Part shown: in pieces, positions 28,122 through 36,094 of the stretch
How the letters are laid out: each line of letters starts with the position of its first letter
Numbering within the stretch: the stretch's first letter is position 1
NCBI RefSeq assembly: GCF_900111765.1
Contig: NZ_FOIB01000001.1
Location: forward strand, 1,240,001 to 1,304,000
Reading direction: 5' to 3'
Length of the DNA stretch: 64,000 nucleotides
Source of the DNA: Myxococcus fulvus
GTDB taxonomy: Bacteria > Myxococcota > Myxococcia > Myxococcales > Myxococcaceae
Notes under the pieces: generated by a model
What the model saw: the letters and a program-made list of their open reading frames with translations, nothing else
Told to the model about the DNA's origin: nothing
Databases searched by the model: none
Program-made: the position numbers and the translations under genes

Positions 28122-28871
28122 GTGGCCACCAAGCGGGCAGCACCCGGGCCCAAGGCCCAGGGCAAGCGCAAGCCCACCGCGAAATCCTCCCCGAAGCCTT
28201 CGTCGTCGAAGAAGGCCCCCGCGAAGTCTCGCGTCGCGCCGCCGTCCGCGGCCGCGCGCGCGCAGGCGCAGAAGCTGGTCTCCATCCCGACGGACATGGT
28301 CCTGGCGCCCCAGGCAGAGGCCCCTCGTCAGCCGACGGGCAAGGACCAGTCGCGCAAGCGCACCGCGGGCGTGCTGCGCGAGCTGTCCTGGGCGCAGCTG
28401 GACCGCGCCGTGCAGCAGATGGCCAACGACATCCGGGAGTCCTTCCAGCCCGAGGCCGTGGTGGGCGTGGCCCACGGCGGCGTGTTCGTGGGCGGCGCGC
28501 TGGCGTCGGCGCTCGGGTGTGCGTTCTTCCCCGTGCGCATCAGCCGTCGCAGCCGGGACCGGGGCGACAAGGCGCATCCGCGTGGCGGACCGAAGCCCAC
28601 GAACGAGATGCCGCGCGACCTGAAGGGCAAGCGCGTGCTCATCGTCGACGACGTGGCGTCCAGCGGAGACACGCTGGAATTGGCCATGGCGCTGGCGCGC
28701 GAGGCGGGGGCGAAGAAGGTCTCCACGGCGTGCCTGGTGGTGAAGCCGGACGCGTACGCGCCCCAGTTCGCGGGCATCTCCACGGGGGCGCTCGTCGTCT
28801 TCCCGTGGGACTACGCGCCGGGCACCGGCGACGCGCGCTTCGACGAGGACCCGGACAAGGCCGGCGCCTGA
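28122..28871 (+). CDS. Phosphoribosyltransferase family protein with basic N-terminal tail
   Basis: The protein has 249 residues from the GTG at 28122 (GGAG 9 nt upstream); a GTG at 28050 is also possible. The PRPP-binding loop is [17 protein letters not shown] and the fold begins with [24 protein letters not shown]. The first roughly 75 residues are extremely Lys/Ala/Pro/Ser-rich and look disordered and nucleic-acid-binding, resembling histone-H1-like tails common in this group. The core resembles xanthine/guanine-type phosphoribosyltransferases, but the substrate is unknown. It lies 19 bp upstream of selB. Confidence 0.8.
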   Translation: MATKRAAPGPKAQGKRKPTAKSSPKPSSSKKAPAKSRVAPPSAAARAQAQKLVSIPTDMVLAPQAEAPRQPTGKDQSRKRTAGVLRELSWAQLDRAVQQMANDIRESFQPEAVVGVAHGGVFVGGALASALGCAFFPVRISRRSRDRGDKAHPRGGPKPTNEMPRDLKGKRVLIVDDVASSGDTLELAMALAREAGAKKVSTACLVVKPDAYAPQFAGISTGALVVFPWDYAPGTGDARFDEDPDKAGA

Positions 28872-28890
28872 GCCGTACCGCGGTGATGCG

Positions 28891-30807
28891 ATGATTGTCG
28901 GCACGGCGGGCCACATCGACCACGGCAAGACGTCGTTGGTGAAGGCCCTCACCGGCATCGACACGGACCGGCTCCAGGAGGAGAAGCGCCGGGGCATCAC
29001 CCTGGAGCTGGGCTTCGCGCACCTGACGCTGGATGACGGCACCGTCGCGGGCGTCGTCGACGTGCCCGGCCACGAGCGCTTCGTGAAGGCGATGGCCGCG
29101 GGCGCGGGCGGCGTGGACCTGGCGGTGCTGGTGGTGGCGTCGGACGAGGGCGTGATGCCCCAGACGCGCGAGCACCTGGACATCTGTCGGCTGCTGGGTG
29201 TTCGCGCCGGCGTCGTCGCGCTCACCAAGTCGGACCTCCTGGACGAGCCCGGGCCCGAGTGGCGCGCGCTGGTGGAGGCGGACCTCGCCGCGCTCACCGC
29301 GGGCTCGTTCCTGGAGGGCGCGCCCGTGGTGCCGTGCTCCACGCGCACGGGCGAGGGGCTCGCGGCGTTGCGCGCGGCGCTCACCCGGGCCGTGGGCTCG
29401 CTGGGGAAGCGCCCCTCGGAGGGGCCCACGTTCCTCCCGGTGGACCGCGTCTTCACGCTCAAGGGCTTCGGCACGGTGGTGACGGGCACGCTCTTGTCGG
29501 GCACGGTGGCGGTGGATGACGCGGTGTCGCTGCTGCCGGGCACGCCCGGGCCGCTGCGCGTGCGCGGGGTGCAGCAGCATGGCCGGGCGGTGACGCGGGT
29601 GGAGGCGGGCCAGCGCGCCGCGGTGAATCTCCCCGGCGTGGAGCCGGAGTCGCTCCACCGTGGGCAGGTGCTGACGCGCGCCGGAGAGCTGCCCGAGACG
29701 CGCATGCTCGACGTGGAGCTGACGCTGCTGCCCTCCGCGCCGTCGCCCTTGCCGCGCCGACGCAAGCTCCTCTTGCACCTGGGCACCGCGCAGGTGGAGG
29801 CCACGGTGGCGCTGCTGGACGTGGAGCGGCTGGAGCCCGGCGAGACGACGCTCGCGCAACTGCGCCTGGATGCACCGGTCGCCGCGCTCGTGGGGCAGCG
29901 CTTCATCCTCCGGGGCTCGCGCGCGCTGCCGGGGCGGGGCGCGACGGTGGCGGGCGGGCGCGTGCTGTCGATTTCCCCGCCCAGGCGTCGCAAGGGTGGC
30001 GCGTCCATCGTGGCGCCGCTGCGCGAGGCGGACCCGGCGGGGCAGGTGGCGTGGCTGCTTCGGCAGGCGGGCTATGCGGGGCTCACGCAGCAGGCGTTGT
30101 TCGGCCGCTCGGCGCTGGGCCCGAAGGTGCTCACGCGCGCGCTGGAGCTCCTGGGCGCCCGGGGCTCGGTGGTGCTGTTGGACCGCGAGAGCCGGCTGTA
30201 CTTGTCCGGGGAAGTGCTCGAGGGGTTGCAAGGTCGGGCGCTCGCGGTGCTGGCGGCCTTCCATGAGCGTGAGCCCTTGCGTGAGGGGCTGTCCCGCGAG
30301 GAGCTTCGCCAGCGGCTGTCCGGAGAGCTGGATGCGCGCGCCTTCCAGCGGGTGTTGCAGGGGCTGGGGGACGCCGGGAAGCTGGAGGTCGAGCGGGACC
30401 TGGTCCGCCTGAAGGGGCGTGGACGCGCGCTGTCGTTGGGGGACGAGGCTGCGCGGGCGCGGCTCGCCGCGGAGCTGTCCGCGGCGGGTCTGGCGCCGCC
30501 CACCGAGGGCGAGCTGTCCCAGAAGCTCCAGCTCCCGGCGCCCCGCCTGCGCGAGCTGCTGAAGGTATTGGCGGCCGAAGGCAAGGTGGTGCGCGTCAGC
30601 GAGGAGCTGTGCTTCGACGCGGGCAGTCTGGGGGCCCTGAAGGAACGGCTGGTTGCCCACCTGCGCGAGAAGAAGGACATTACCACCCAGTCCTTCAAGG
30701 AATTGGTGGGACAGAGCCGCAAGTTCGTCATCCCTCTGTCCGAGTACTTCGACCGGGAGAAGGTGACGCTCCGGGTGGGCGAGAAGCGGGTTCTGCGTCG
30801 CGGATGA
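28891..30807 (+). CDS. selB: Selenocysteine-specific translation elongation factor
   Basis: The protein has 638 residues. It delivers Sec-tRNA to UGA codons that carry a SECIS element. GTPase motifs are [18 protein letters not shown] and LTKSD; domains II and III follow, with [14 protein letters not shown]. The last roughly 250 residues form winged-helix repeats that bind the SECIS RNA, ending with [23 protein letters not shown]. selA, selD and the Sec tRNA are not in the window. The stop overlaps the start of the histidine kinase (ATGA), which couples selenoprotein machinery and a signalling gene in one transcript. Confidence 0.95.
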   Translation: MIVGTAGHIDHGKTSLVKALTGIDTDRLQEEKRRGITLELGFAHLTLDDGTVAGVVDVPGHERFVKAMAAGAGGVDLAVLVVASDEGVMPQTREHLDICRLLGVRAGVVALTKSDLLDEPGPEWRALVEADLAALTAGSFLEGAPVVPCSTRTGEGLAALRAALTRAVGSLGKRPSEGPTFLPVDRVFTLKGFGTVVTGTLLSGTVAVDDAVSLLPGTPGPLRVRGVQQHGRAVTRVEAGQRAAVNLPGVEPESLHRGQVLTRAGELPETRMLDVELTLLPSAPSPLPRRRKLLLHLGTAQVEATVALLDVERLEPGETTLAQLRLDAPVAALVGQRFILRGSRALPGRGATVAGGRVLSISPPRRRKGGASIVAPLREADPAGQVAWLLRQAGYAGLTQQALFGRSALGPKVLTRALELLGARGSVVLLDRESRLYLSGEVLEGLQGRALAVLAAFHEREPLREGLSREELRQRLSGELDARAFQRVLQGLGDAGKLEVERDLVRLKGRGRALSLGDEAARARLAAELSAAGLAPPTEGELSQKLQLPAPRLRELLKVLAAEGKVVRVSEELCFDAGSLGALKERLVAHLREKKDITTQSFKELVGQSRKFVIPLSEYFDREKVTLRVGEKRVLRRG

Positions 30808-33320
30808 GCACCAGCCACTACAGCGAGGCGTCGCTGCGCGCCCTCATCGAGCCCTTCGGCAACCCCGTGCTCGCGGTGGTGGACGGGCGTGTGTCCGCGG
30901 CCAATGACGCCTACCTCGCGCTCTTGGGGCTGCCCCGGGAGCGGGTGGAGGGACGCTCCGTCATGGACTTCGTCCAGCCCGAGGAGCGCAGCCGGCTCAT
31001 CGAGCGCTACCGCCTGGTGGAGTCCGGCGGGGCGATGGAGGCGAGGACGCAGGTCTACCAGGTGCCCTCGGCGGACGGCGCCACGCGCGAGGTCGCCCTC
31101 TACGCGTCCCGAATCCCGCTGGAGGACGGCCGGAGCGCGCTGCTGCTCAACCTGTTGCCGCTGACGGACAAGCCCCCCGAGCTGTCCATGGCGGAGCGGC
31201 TGGTGGAGACCTCCGCGAGCCTGGTGTCCGCGCACTCCGAGGACGCGGTGCGCCGCGTGGCCCTCAAGGGCCTGGAGGCCGCGGGCTTCCGCGTGCGGCT
31301 GTTGCGCTGGGACGGCTTGCGGCTCAATGCGCTGGATGGCGGTGCTCCGCCGCCGGACGTGGCCCTGGGGTTGGAGGCGCTGTCGGACGGGCGCCCGGTG
31401 TTCGGCGGCGCGGAGCGGGCCTCGCCCACGCACGTGTACCTGCCCGTCGGCGGCCCCCAGGTGGAGGTCTTGCGCGTGGAGGGCCCGTGGGTGGCGCCCC
31501 GGCATGGCTCGGTGCTGACGCTCTTCGCCAAGGTGGTGGGCGCGGCGCTGACGGACGCGCGCGTGCAGTCGGACAGCACGCGCAGCCGGTGGGAGGTGGG
31601 GGCCGTCGCGGAGATGGCGCGCTTCGTGGCGCGGCCGATTCCGCCCACCCCCGAGGACTTCCTCTCGCGCGTGTCGGAGTTGCTGCTGTCGGAGGCCGCG
31701 GTGCTGCACCTGACGCGGGGGACGCAAGGGGCCCTGGTGTTGTCGGCCCACGTCGGCCTGACGGAGGTGGTGGGCCCGGGCGGCGACGTGGCGCGGCTGG
31801 GTGGAGTGATGGGCGGTTCGGTGCCGGACGCGCTGGATGGCGACCTCACCAGCGACGCACAGGCCCAGGCGCTGCGCGAGGCCTCGCAAGGCACGTTGGG
31901 CAGCGGCGCGGCGGTGCGACTGGCGCGGGGCGGCGAGGTGTGCGGCGTGCTCCAGGTGCTGCGTGCGCCGGACCGTCCCTTCGATGCGCGGGACGTACGG
32001 CTCTTGGGAACGCTGTCGGAGCTGCTGGTGACGTTGCTGGAGCAGCGCCGGCTGCGCTCGGAGTCCGCGCGCCAGCTCACCGAGACGCGGCTGCTGCTCG
32101 ATTTGGCCCGGACGACGTCGGGCGTGCTGGAGACCTCGAGCATCCTCGACGTGGCGTCGGACTTCCTCGTCCACCTGCTGGATGTCTCCAACTGCTACAT
32201 CATGCTGTACGACGAGAGCGCGAAGGTGCTCCGGGGCGCGGCGGCCTCCGCGGCGCACCGCGACTTCTTCCGCACGGTGGTGTTGTCGCTCTCCAGTGAC
32301 AGCGTGGCGGCGCGCGCCGCGCGCGAGCGCACGCCGGTGGTCATCGAGGACGTGGAGGCCTCCGGCGGTGGCTTCAATCCGCAGCTCGTCCAGCGCTTCG
32401 GGGAGAAGGCGCTGCTGGCGCTGCCGCTCACCTCGCGCGAGGAGCTCATCGGCGTGGTGCTGGTGGACGACACGCGCCGCGCGCGCACGTTCAGCCCGGA
32501 GCTGGTGGAGCTGGCGGAGGCCACGTGTGGCCAGCTGTCGCTCTCCATCGCCAACGCGCGCCTGTACGAATCGCTGTGGGCCAGCTACGCGGAGCTGGCC
32601 GCCACGCGCGCGGAGATGGTGAAGCGCGAGCGGCTGGCCGCGCTGGGCGAGCTGTCCGCCATCGTCGCCCACGAGGTGCGAAACCCCCTGGGCGTCATCT
32701 TCAACGCGGTGGCCTCGCTGCGCCGGCTCCTGGAGCCCTCGGGCGACGCGGCCATGCTGCTGGACATCCTGGGCGAGGAGAGCGACCGCCTCAACCGCAT
32801 GGTGGGCGACCTGCTCGACTACACGCGGCCCCGCGACCCGGTGCTCCAGCACGAGGACCTGAGCCGCGTGCTCCAGGACTCGCTGGAGGCCGCGCGCGCG
32901 CAGGGCGGTGCGCCGGACCGGCCGGTGCGAATCGACGCGGAGGTGGAGCAGGGCCTGCCGCCCGTGCCCATGGACCGCCGGCTCATCCGCCAGGCGCTGG
33001 TCAACGTGGCCGTCAACGCCATCCAGTCCATGCCCCAGGGCGGGCTGGTGCAGGTGCGCGCGCGCCGCGAGGCCCACGCGGGCCGGGAGCAACTGCGCAT
33101 CGACGTGGCGGACCAGGGGCCGGGGATTCCGGCGGAGCTGCTCCACCGCGTCTTCGAGCCCTTCTTCACCACCAAGGCCCAGGGCACCGGCCTGGGGCTG
33201 GCTGTCGTGAAACGAATCCTCGAGGAGCACCGGGGCGAAATCGCCGTGGACAGCACCCCCGGTCGCGGTACCACCTTCACCTTCCGGCTTCCCCTCTCGC
33301 AGCCCCCGTCCTTCCCATGA
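30804..33320 (+). CDS. pxrK: PAS/GAF sensor histidine kinase, PxrK-like
   Basis: The protein has 838 residues and no membrane helix, so it is cytosolic. Order of domains: PAS (about 10-120), a GAF-like region (130-420), a second GAF domain (430-595), dimerisation domain with phosphorylated His623 in AIVAHEVRNPLG, and HATPase with DQGPGIP and GTGLGLAVVK. The start overlaps the selB stop, and the stop overlaps the regulator gene. From memory, the M. xanthus kinase gene in this position, pxrK, controls the Pxr small RNA; the symbol rests on gene order and the adjacent sRNA. GAF/PAS sensing suggests a cytosolic small-molecule or redox cue. Confidence 0.85.
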   Translation: MSTSHYSEASLRALIEPFGNPVLAVVDGRVSAANDAYLALLGLPRERVEGRSVMDFVQPEERSRLIERYRLVESGGAMEARTQVYQVPSADGATREVALYASRIPLEDGRSALLLNLLPLTDKPPELSMAERLVETSASLVSAHSEDAVRRVALKGLEAAGFRVRLLRWDGLRLNALDGGAPPPDVALGLEALSDGRPVFGGAERASPTHVYLPVGGPQVEVLRVEGPWVAPRHGSVLTLFAKVVGAALTDARVQSDSTRSRWEVGAVAEMARFVARPIPPTPEDFLSRVSELLLSEAAVLHLTRGTQGALVLSAHVGLTEVVGPGGDVARLGGVMGGSVPDALDGDLTSDAQAQALREASQGTLGSGAAVRLARGGEVCGVLQVLRAPDRPFDARDVRLLGTLSELLVTLLEQRRLRSESARQLTETRLLLDLARTTSGVLETSSILDVASDFLVHLLDVSNCYIMLYDESAKVLRGAAASAAHRDFFRTVVLSLSSDSVAARAARERTPVVIEDVEASGGGFNPQLVQRFGEKALLALPLTSREELIGVVLVDDTRRARTFSPELVELAEATCGQLSLSIANARLYESLWASYAELAATRAEMVKRERLAALGELSAIVAHEVRNPLGVIFNAVASLRRLLEPSGDAAMLLDILGEESDRLNRMVGDLLDYTRPRDPVLQHEDLSRVLQDSLEAARAQGGAPDRPVRIDAEVEQGLPPVPMDRRLIRQALVNVAVNAIQSMPQGGLVQVRARREAHAGREQLRIDVADQGPGIPAELLHRVFEPFFTTKAQGTGLGLAVVKRILEEHRGEIAVDSTPGRGTTFTFRLPLSQPPSFP

Positions 33321-34762
33321 CCGACGCGAACCTCCCGCCGTCCCGCGGACGCATCCTCGTCGTGGACGACCAGCGCAACATGCGCGCGACCACCGCGCTG
33401 CTCCTGCGCGCCGAGCACTACACCGTCTTCGAGGCGGGCACCGGCGAGGAGGCCCTGGCGCACCTGTCCGGCGGCAGCATGGACCTGCTCCTGACGGACT
33501 TGAAGATGGAGCCCATGGACGGGCTGACGCTGCTGCGGCGCGCGCTGGAGGTGGCTCCGCGGCTGCAAGTCATCATGATGACGGCCTTCGGCTCCATCGA
33601 GAGCGCGGTGGAGGCCATGCGGCTGGGCGCGTACGACTACGTCACCAAGCCGTTCAAGGAGAGCGAGCTGCGCTACCGCGTGGAGCGCGCCCTGGAGCGC
33701 GCGCGCCTCTTGCGCGACGTGGACAACCTCGCCACGGACTTCAACGAGCGCCATGGCCTGTCCGCGCTGGTGGGCCGCAGCGCCGCCATGAGGGACCTCA
33801 CCTCGCGGCTGATGCGCGTGGCGCAGAGCGACGCCACGGTGCTCATCCAGGGCGAGAGCGGCACGGGCAAGGAGCTGGTGGCGCGTGCGCTCCACGCGCA
33901 CAGCCGTCGCAAGGGGCGCTCCTTCGTGCCCGTCAACTGCGCGGCCATCAGCGAGTCGCTGCTGGAGAGCGAGCTGTTCGGCCACGCGAAGGGCGCCTTC
34001 ACCGGCGCGGTGAAGGCCCGCCGGGGCCTGTTCGAGGAGGCCGACGGCGGCACGCTCTTCATCGACGAGGTGACGGAGACGAGCCCCACCTTCCAGTCGA
34101 AGCTGCTCCGCGCGCTGCAGGAGGGCGAAGTGCGCCGCGTGGGCGAGTCCACCGCGCTGCGCGTGGACGTGCGCACCGTGGCGGCCACCAACCGCGACAT
34201 CGAGCAGGAGGTGCGCGAGAAGCGCTTCCGCCAGGACCTCTACTACCGCCTCAACGTGGTGACGCTGCGCGTGCCGCCCCTGCGCGAGCGCCTGGATGAC
34301 GTGCCCGCGCTCGCCGAGCACTTCCTGGGACGCGCCAACGCCCGCAGCCCCAATCCCCGGCGCCTGTCCGCCGCCGCGGTGACGCACCTGATGAGCTACG
34401 ACTTCCCCGGCAACGTGCGCGAGCTGGAGAACCTGGTCGAACAGGCCGCCGCGCTCTCGGAGAGCGACGAGCTGTTGCCCGAGGACTTCCCGCTGCGCCA
34501 GGCCCGCCTGACGCCCGTCGCCGGCGCCAGCCCCCTGGGCGTGCTGGACGGCCCGGCCGGCCTGCCCCCCGGCACGAGCGCGGGGCCCACCCTGGCCCAG
34601 GTGGTCGAGGACGCCGAGCGCCGCGCCATCGCCCAGTCCCTGGAGCGCCACGGCGTGGACCTGGCCCGCGTCGCCGACGAGCTGGGCGTCTCCTCCACCA
34701 CCCTGTGGCGCAAGATGAAGCGCCTCAACCTCCGGCCGCCCAACGAGGTGGGTCGGGAGTAG
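33317..34762 (+). CDS. pxrR: Sigma-54-dependent response regulator (NtrC family), PxrR-like
   Basis: The protein has 481 residues. A receiver domain with the phosphorylated Asp61 (LLLTDLKM) is followed by the AAA+ domain with Walker A GESGTGKE (179-186), the sigma-54-contacting loop GAFTGA (226-231), an arginine-finger region and FPGNVRELENL. The C-terminus is a Fis-type helix-turn-helix (LARVADELGVSSTTLWRKMK). It should activate sigma-54 promoters by binding upstream enhancers. It is coupled to the kinase gene by a 4-bp overlap. From memory, pxrR in M. xanthus occupies this place next to the Pxr small RNA gene, and its likely target lies 210 bp downstream. Confidence 0.9.
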   Translation: MTDANLPPSRGRILVVDDQRNMRATTALLLRAEHYTVFEAGTGEEALAHLSGGSMDLLLTDLKMEPMDGLTLLRRALEVAPRLQVIMMTAFGSIESAVEAMRLGAYDYVTKPFKESELRYRVERALERARLLRDVDNLATDFNERHGLSALVGRSAAMRDLTSRLMRVAQSDATVLIQGESGTGKELVARALHAHSRRKGRSFVPVNCAAISESLLESELFGHAKGAFTGAVKARRGLFEEADGGTLFIDEVTETSPTFQSKLLRALQEGEVRRVGESTALRVDVRTVAATNRDIEQEVREKRFRQDLYYRLNVVTLRVPPLRERLDDVPALAEHFLGRANARSPNPRRLSAAAVTHLMSYDFPGNVRELENLVEQAAALSESDELLPEDFPLRQARLTPVAGASPLGVLDGPAGLPPGTSAGPTLAQVVEDAERRAIAQSLERHGVDLARVADELGVSSTTLWRKMKRLNLRPPNEVGRE

Positions 34763-34811
34763 GGTGGAGTTGGACGTGTAACTTTTGCGCACCCGTGGAT
34801 TCAGATCCGAA

Positions 34812-34902
34812 ATGAACGGGGTTCATCGGTGAAAAACACAACCGCCCGGACTCATTGAGGATTTTCAGTTCTGAAAGCCGATTGCAGGGCTGAAATGCAA
34901 TC
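34812..34902 (+). promoter_or_regulatory. Three inverted repeats upstream of the sigma-54 promoter, candidate enhancer sites
   Basis: Three perfect inverted repeats lie in an unusually AT-rich stretch: ATGAAC-GGG-GTTCAT (34812-34826), TTTCAG-TT-CTGAAA (34863-34876) and GATTGCA-N9-TGCAATC (34880-34902). They end about 70 bp before the -24 element, the normal distance for upstream activator sites of NtrC-type regulators. Which, if any, binds the neighbouring regulator is inference. Confidence 0.55.
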
Positions 34903-34973
34903 ACCGGGGTGGGCCAATGTTGGGCAGACCTCTAAGTGCCTGAGAAAACTGGAGTTTGTCCCAAAGCAGGGGC

Positions 34974-34989
34974 TGGCACGGCGACTGCT
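34974..34989 (+). promoter_or_regulatory. Sigma-54 promoter of the small RNA
   Basis: TGGCACG-GCGA-CTGCT has the invariant GG (34975-34976) and GC (34987-34988) pairs exactly 10 nt apart and a perfect -24 box. It predicts a start near 35000. It lies 211 bp after the NtrC-type regulator gene and is followed by non-coding DNA and a terminator, not by a gene with a ribosome-binding site. Confidence 0.85.
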
Positions 34990-34999
34990 ATAGGTTCAC

Positions 35000-35120
35000 G
35001 CGGGACACATCGAAGCGAGGCTGAAGGCGGTTCCCCCCCACCCCTTCAGCACTTCCGGTGAGTCACCTTCAGAAGACCCGCGGCCCGACCCTCCCCTGGA
35101 GTGTCGGGCCGCCTTCTTTT
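35000..35120 (+). ncRNA. pxr: Pxr-like small RNA
   Basis: A non-coding unit of about 120 nt lies between a sigma-54 promoter and an intrinsic terminator. Stem-loop 1 is GCTGAAGG (35020-35027) with CCTTCAGC (35043-35050); its 15-nt loop contains exactly seven cytosines (35033-35039). Stem-loop 2 is around GGTG-AGT-CACC (35057-35067), framed by CTTC/GAAG. Stem-loop 3 is the terminator. From memory, the M. xanthus Pxr sRNA, a repressor of fruiting-body development, lies between a sigma-54 regulator and a GNAT gene, and a cytosine change in such a seven-C loop abolished its function. The identification rests on this match. Confidence 0.8.
35071..35120 (+). terminator. Intrinsic terminator ending the small RNA
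   Basis: GCGGCCCGAC (35080-35089) pairs perfectly with GTCGGGCCGC (35103-35112). After a 4-nt bulge, AGAAG (35071-35075) pairs with CTTCT (35113-35117), followed by TTT. The 13-nt loop is CT-rich. Confidence 0.88.
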
Positions 35121-35183
35121 GTGCCGTCGGACGTTGAGTCAGGCTCGCGTCGGTATCGCTCCTTCCTTGCCGGAGGCAGGCCG

Positions 35184-36008
35184 ATGACGGTGGATGTGGG
35201 GCCGTGTCCGTGGGTGCTGAGGCCCGGGCGCGCCGACGATTACCCGACGTACGTCAGGCTGTTCGCGGAGCTGGGGCTGGAGGACCCTCCGCCGCTGGCG
35301 TCCATGTGGGAGCAGGAGCTGGCGGCTCGCACCTTCCTCGTCGAGGGGCAGGGTGGGGTGGTGGGGTACACGTCCACGGAGGCCCTGGGCGTCATGGGGT
35401 ACGTGGGCCAGCTCGTGGTGGCGCCCGCCGCGCGTCGTCAGGGGCTGGGGCGGTGGATGATGCTGAGGACGGCCGAGCGCTTCCGTGCGCAGGGCTGCCA
35501 GCGCTGGTCCCTCACGGTGGTGCGCGACAACACCCCGGCCCTGGAGCTGTATGGCTCGCTGGGGATGCGGCGCGCGCGGCAGGCCACGGACCTGGAGGTG
35601 ACGCGGGCCCACGTGGCCACGCTGCCGGAGGCGCCTCGGGGCCTGAAGGTGTCGCCCGTGGAGTCGGCGGATTGGGCGCCGCTGACGGAGGCCTTCGGGA
35701 TGATTCCGGGCAAGCTCGCGCGCTTCTCGTCACTGGCCTCGCACCAGCTCTGGAAGCTGACGCGGGGGACGGAGCTGCTGGGGCTGATGGACCTGCGCTC
35801 CGGCGGCGCGGTGCTCTATCCCTTCTTCGCGGTGTCCCTCGCGCATGCCCGCGCACTCCTGGAGGAAGCCTTCACCCGCGTGGGGTCCGCACGCCAGTCC
35901 CTGGGCGTGGTGATGACGGACAACGAGCCCCTCGTGGCCGCCCTGCGCGAGGCCGGCGCCCGCACGCGCCTGGAGACGTACGAGCTGCGCGGCGAACTCC
36001 CGGGCTGA
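35184..36008 (+). CDS. GNAT family N-acetyltransferase downstream of the small RNA
   Basis: The protein has 274 residues from the ATG at 35184, with GGAGG at 35172-35176; upstream in-frame codons run through the terminator and are rejected. The first half is a GNAT domain (GYVGQLVVAPAARRQGLGRWMM, acetyl-CoA site, and VVRDNTPALELYGSLGMRR). The second half is a weaker, GNAT-like repeat. The substrate is unknown. Its promoter may be in the short gap after the terminator, or read-through from the small RNA promoter may supply it. In M. xanthus a GNAT gene follows pxr in the same way. Confidence 0.87.
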   Translation: MTVDVGPCPWVLRPGRADDYPTYVRLFAELGLEDPPPLASMWEQELAARTFLVEGQGGVVGYTSTEALGVMGYVGQLVVAPAARRQGLGRWMMLRTAERFRAQGCQRWSLTVVRDNTPALELYGSLGMRRARQATDLEVTRAHVATLPEAPRGLKVSPVESADWAPLTEAFGMIPGKLARFSSLASHQLWKLTRGTELLGLMDLRSGGAVLYPFFAVSLAHARALLEEAFTRVGSARQSLGVVMTDNEPLVAALREAGARTRLETYELRGELPG

Positions 36009-36027
36009 CAGCACCCCGGTGCCCCTG

Positions 36028-36066
36028 AAAGAAAACGCCCGCCCGGGCACGAGGCCGGGGCGGGCG
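36028..36066 (-). terminator. Intrinsic terminator of the nuo operon
   Basis: On the minus strand CGCCCGCCC (36066-36058) pairs with GGGCGGGCG (36044-36036) as a 9-bp stem extended by two more pairs past a bulge, followed by TTTTCTTT. It lies 28 bp past the nuoN stop, and the stem could also serve the convergent GNAT gene. Confidence 0.8.
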
Positions 36067-36094
36067 GAGTCGACGGGCTCATGGCCCGCGAAGG

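Noticed and set aside
26886..30008. Another 1040-codon minus-strand open frame over ldh, the phosphoribosyltransferase and selB
   Set aside because: Same codon-position shadow; the plus-strand genes here have clear catalytic motifs.
30072..33230. Very long open frame (over 1000 codons) antisense to selB and the kinase gene
   Set aside because: It is a by-product of high GC at third positions in real genes on the other strand; the composition is low-complexity Arg/His/Ala and matches no family.
35058..35183. In-frame upstream extension of the GNAT gene
   Set aside because: It would translate through the small RNA terminator; the ATG at 35184 has a good GGAGG site.
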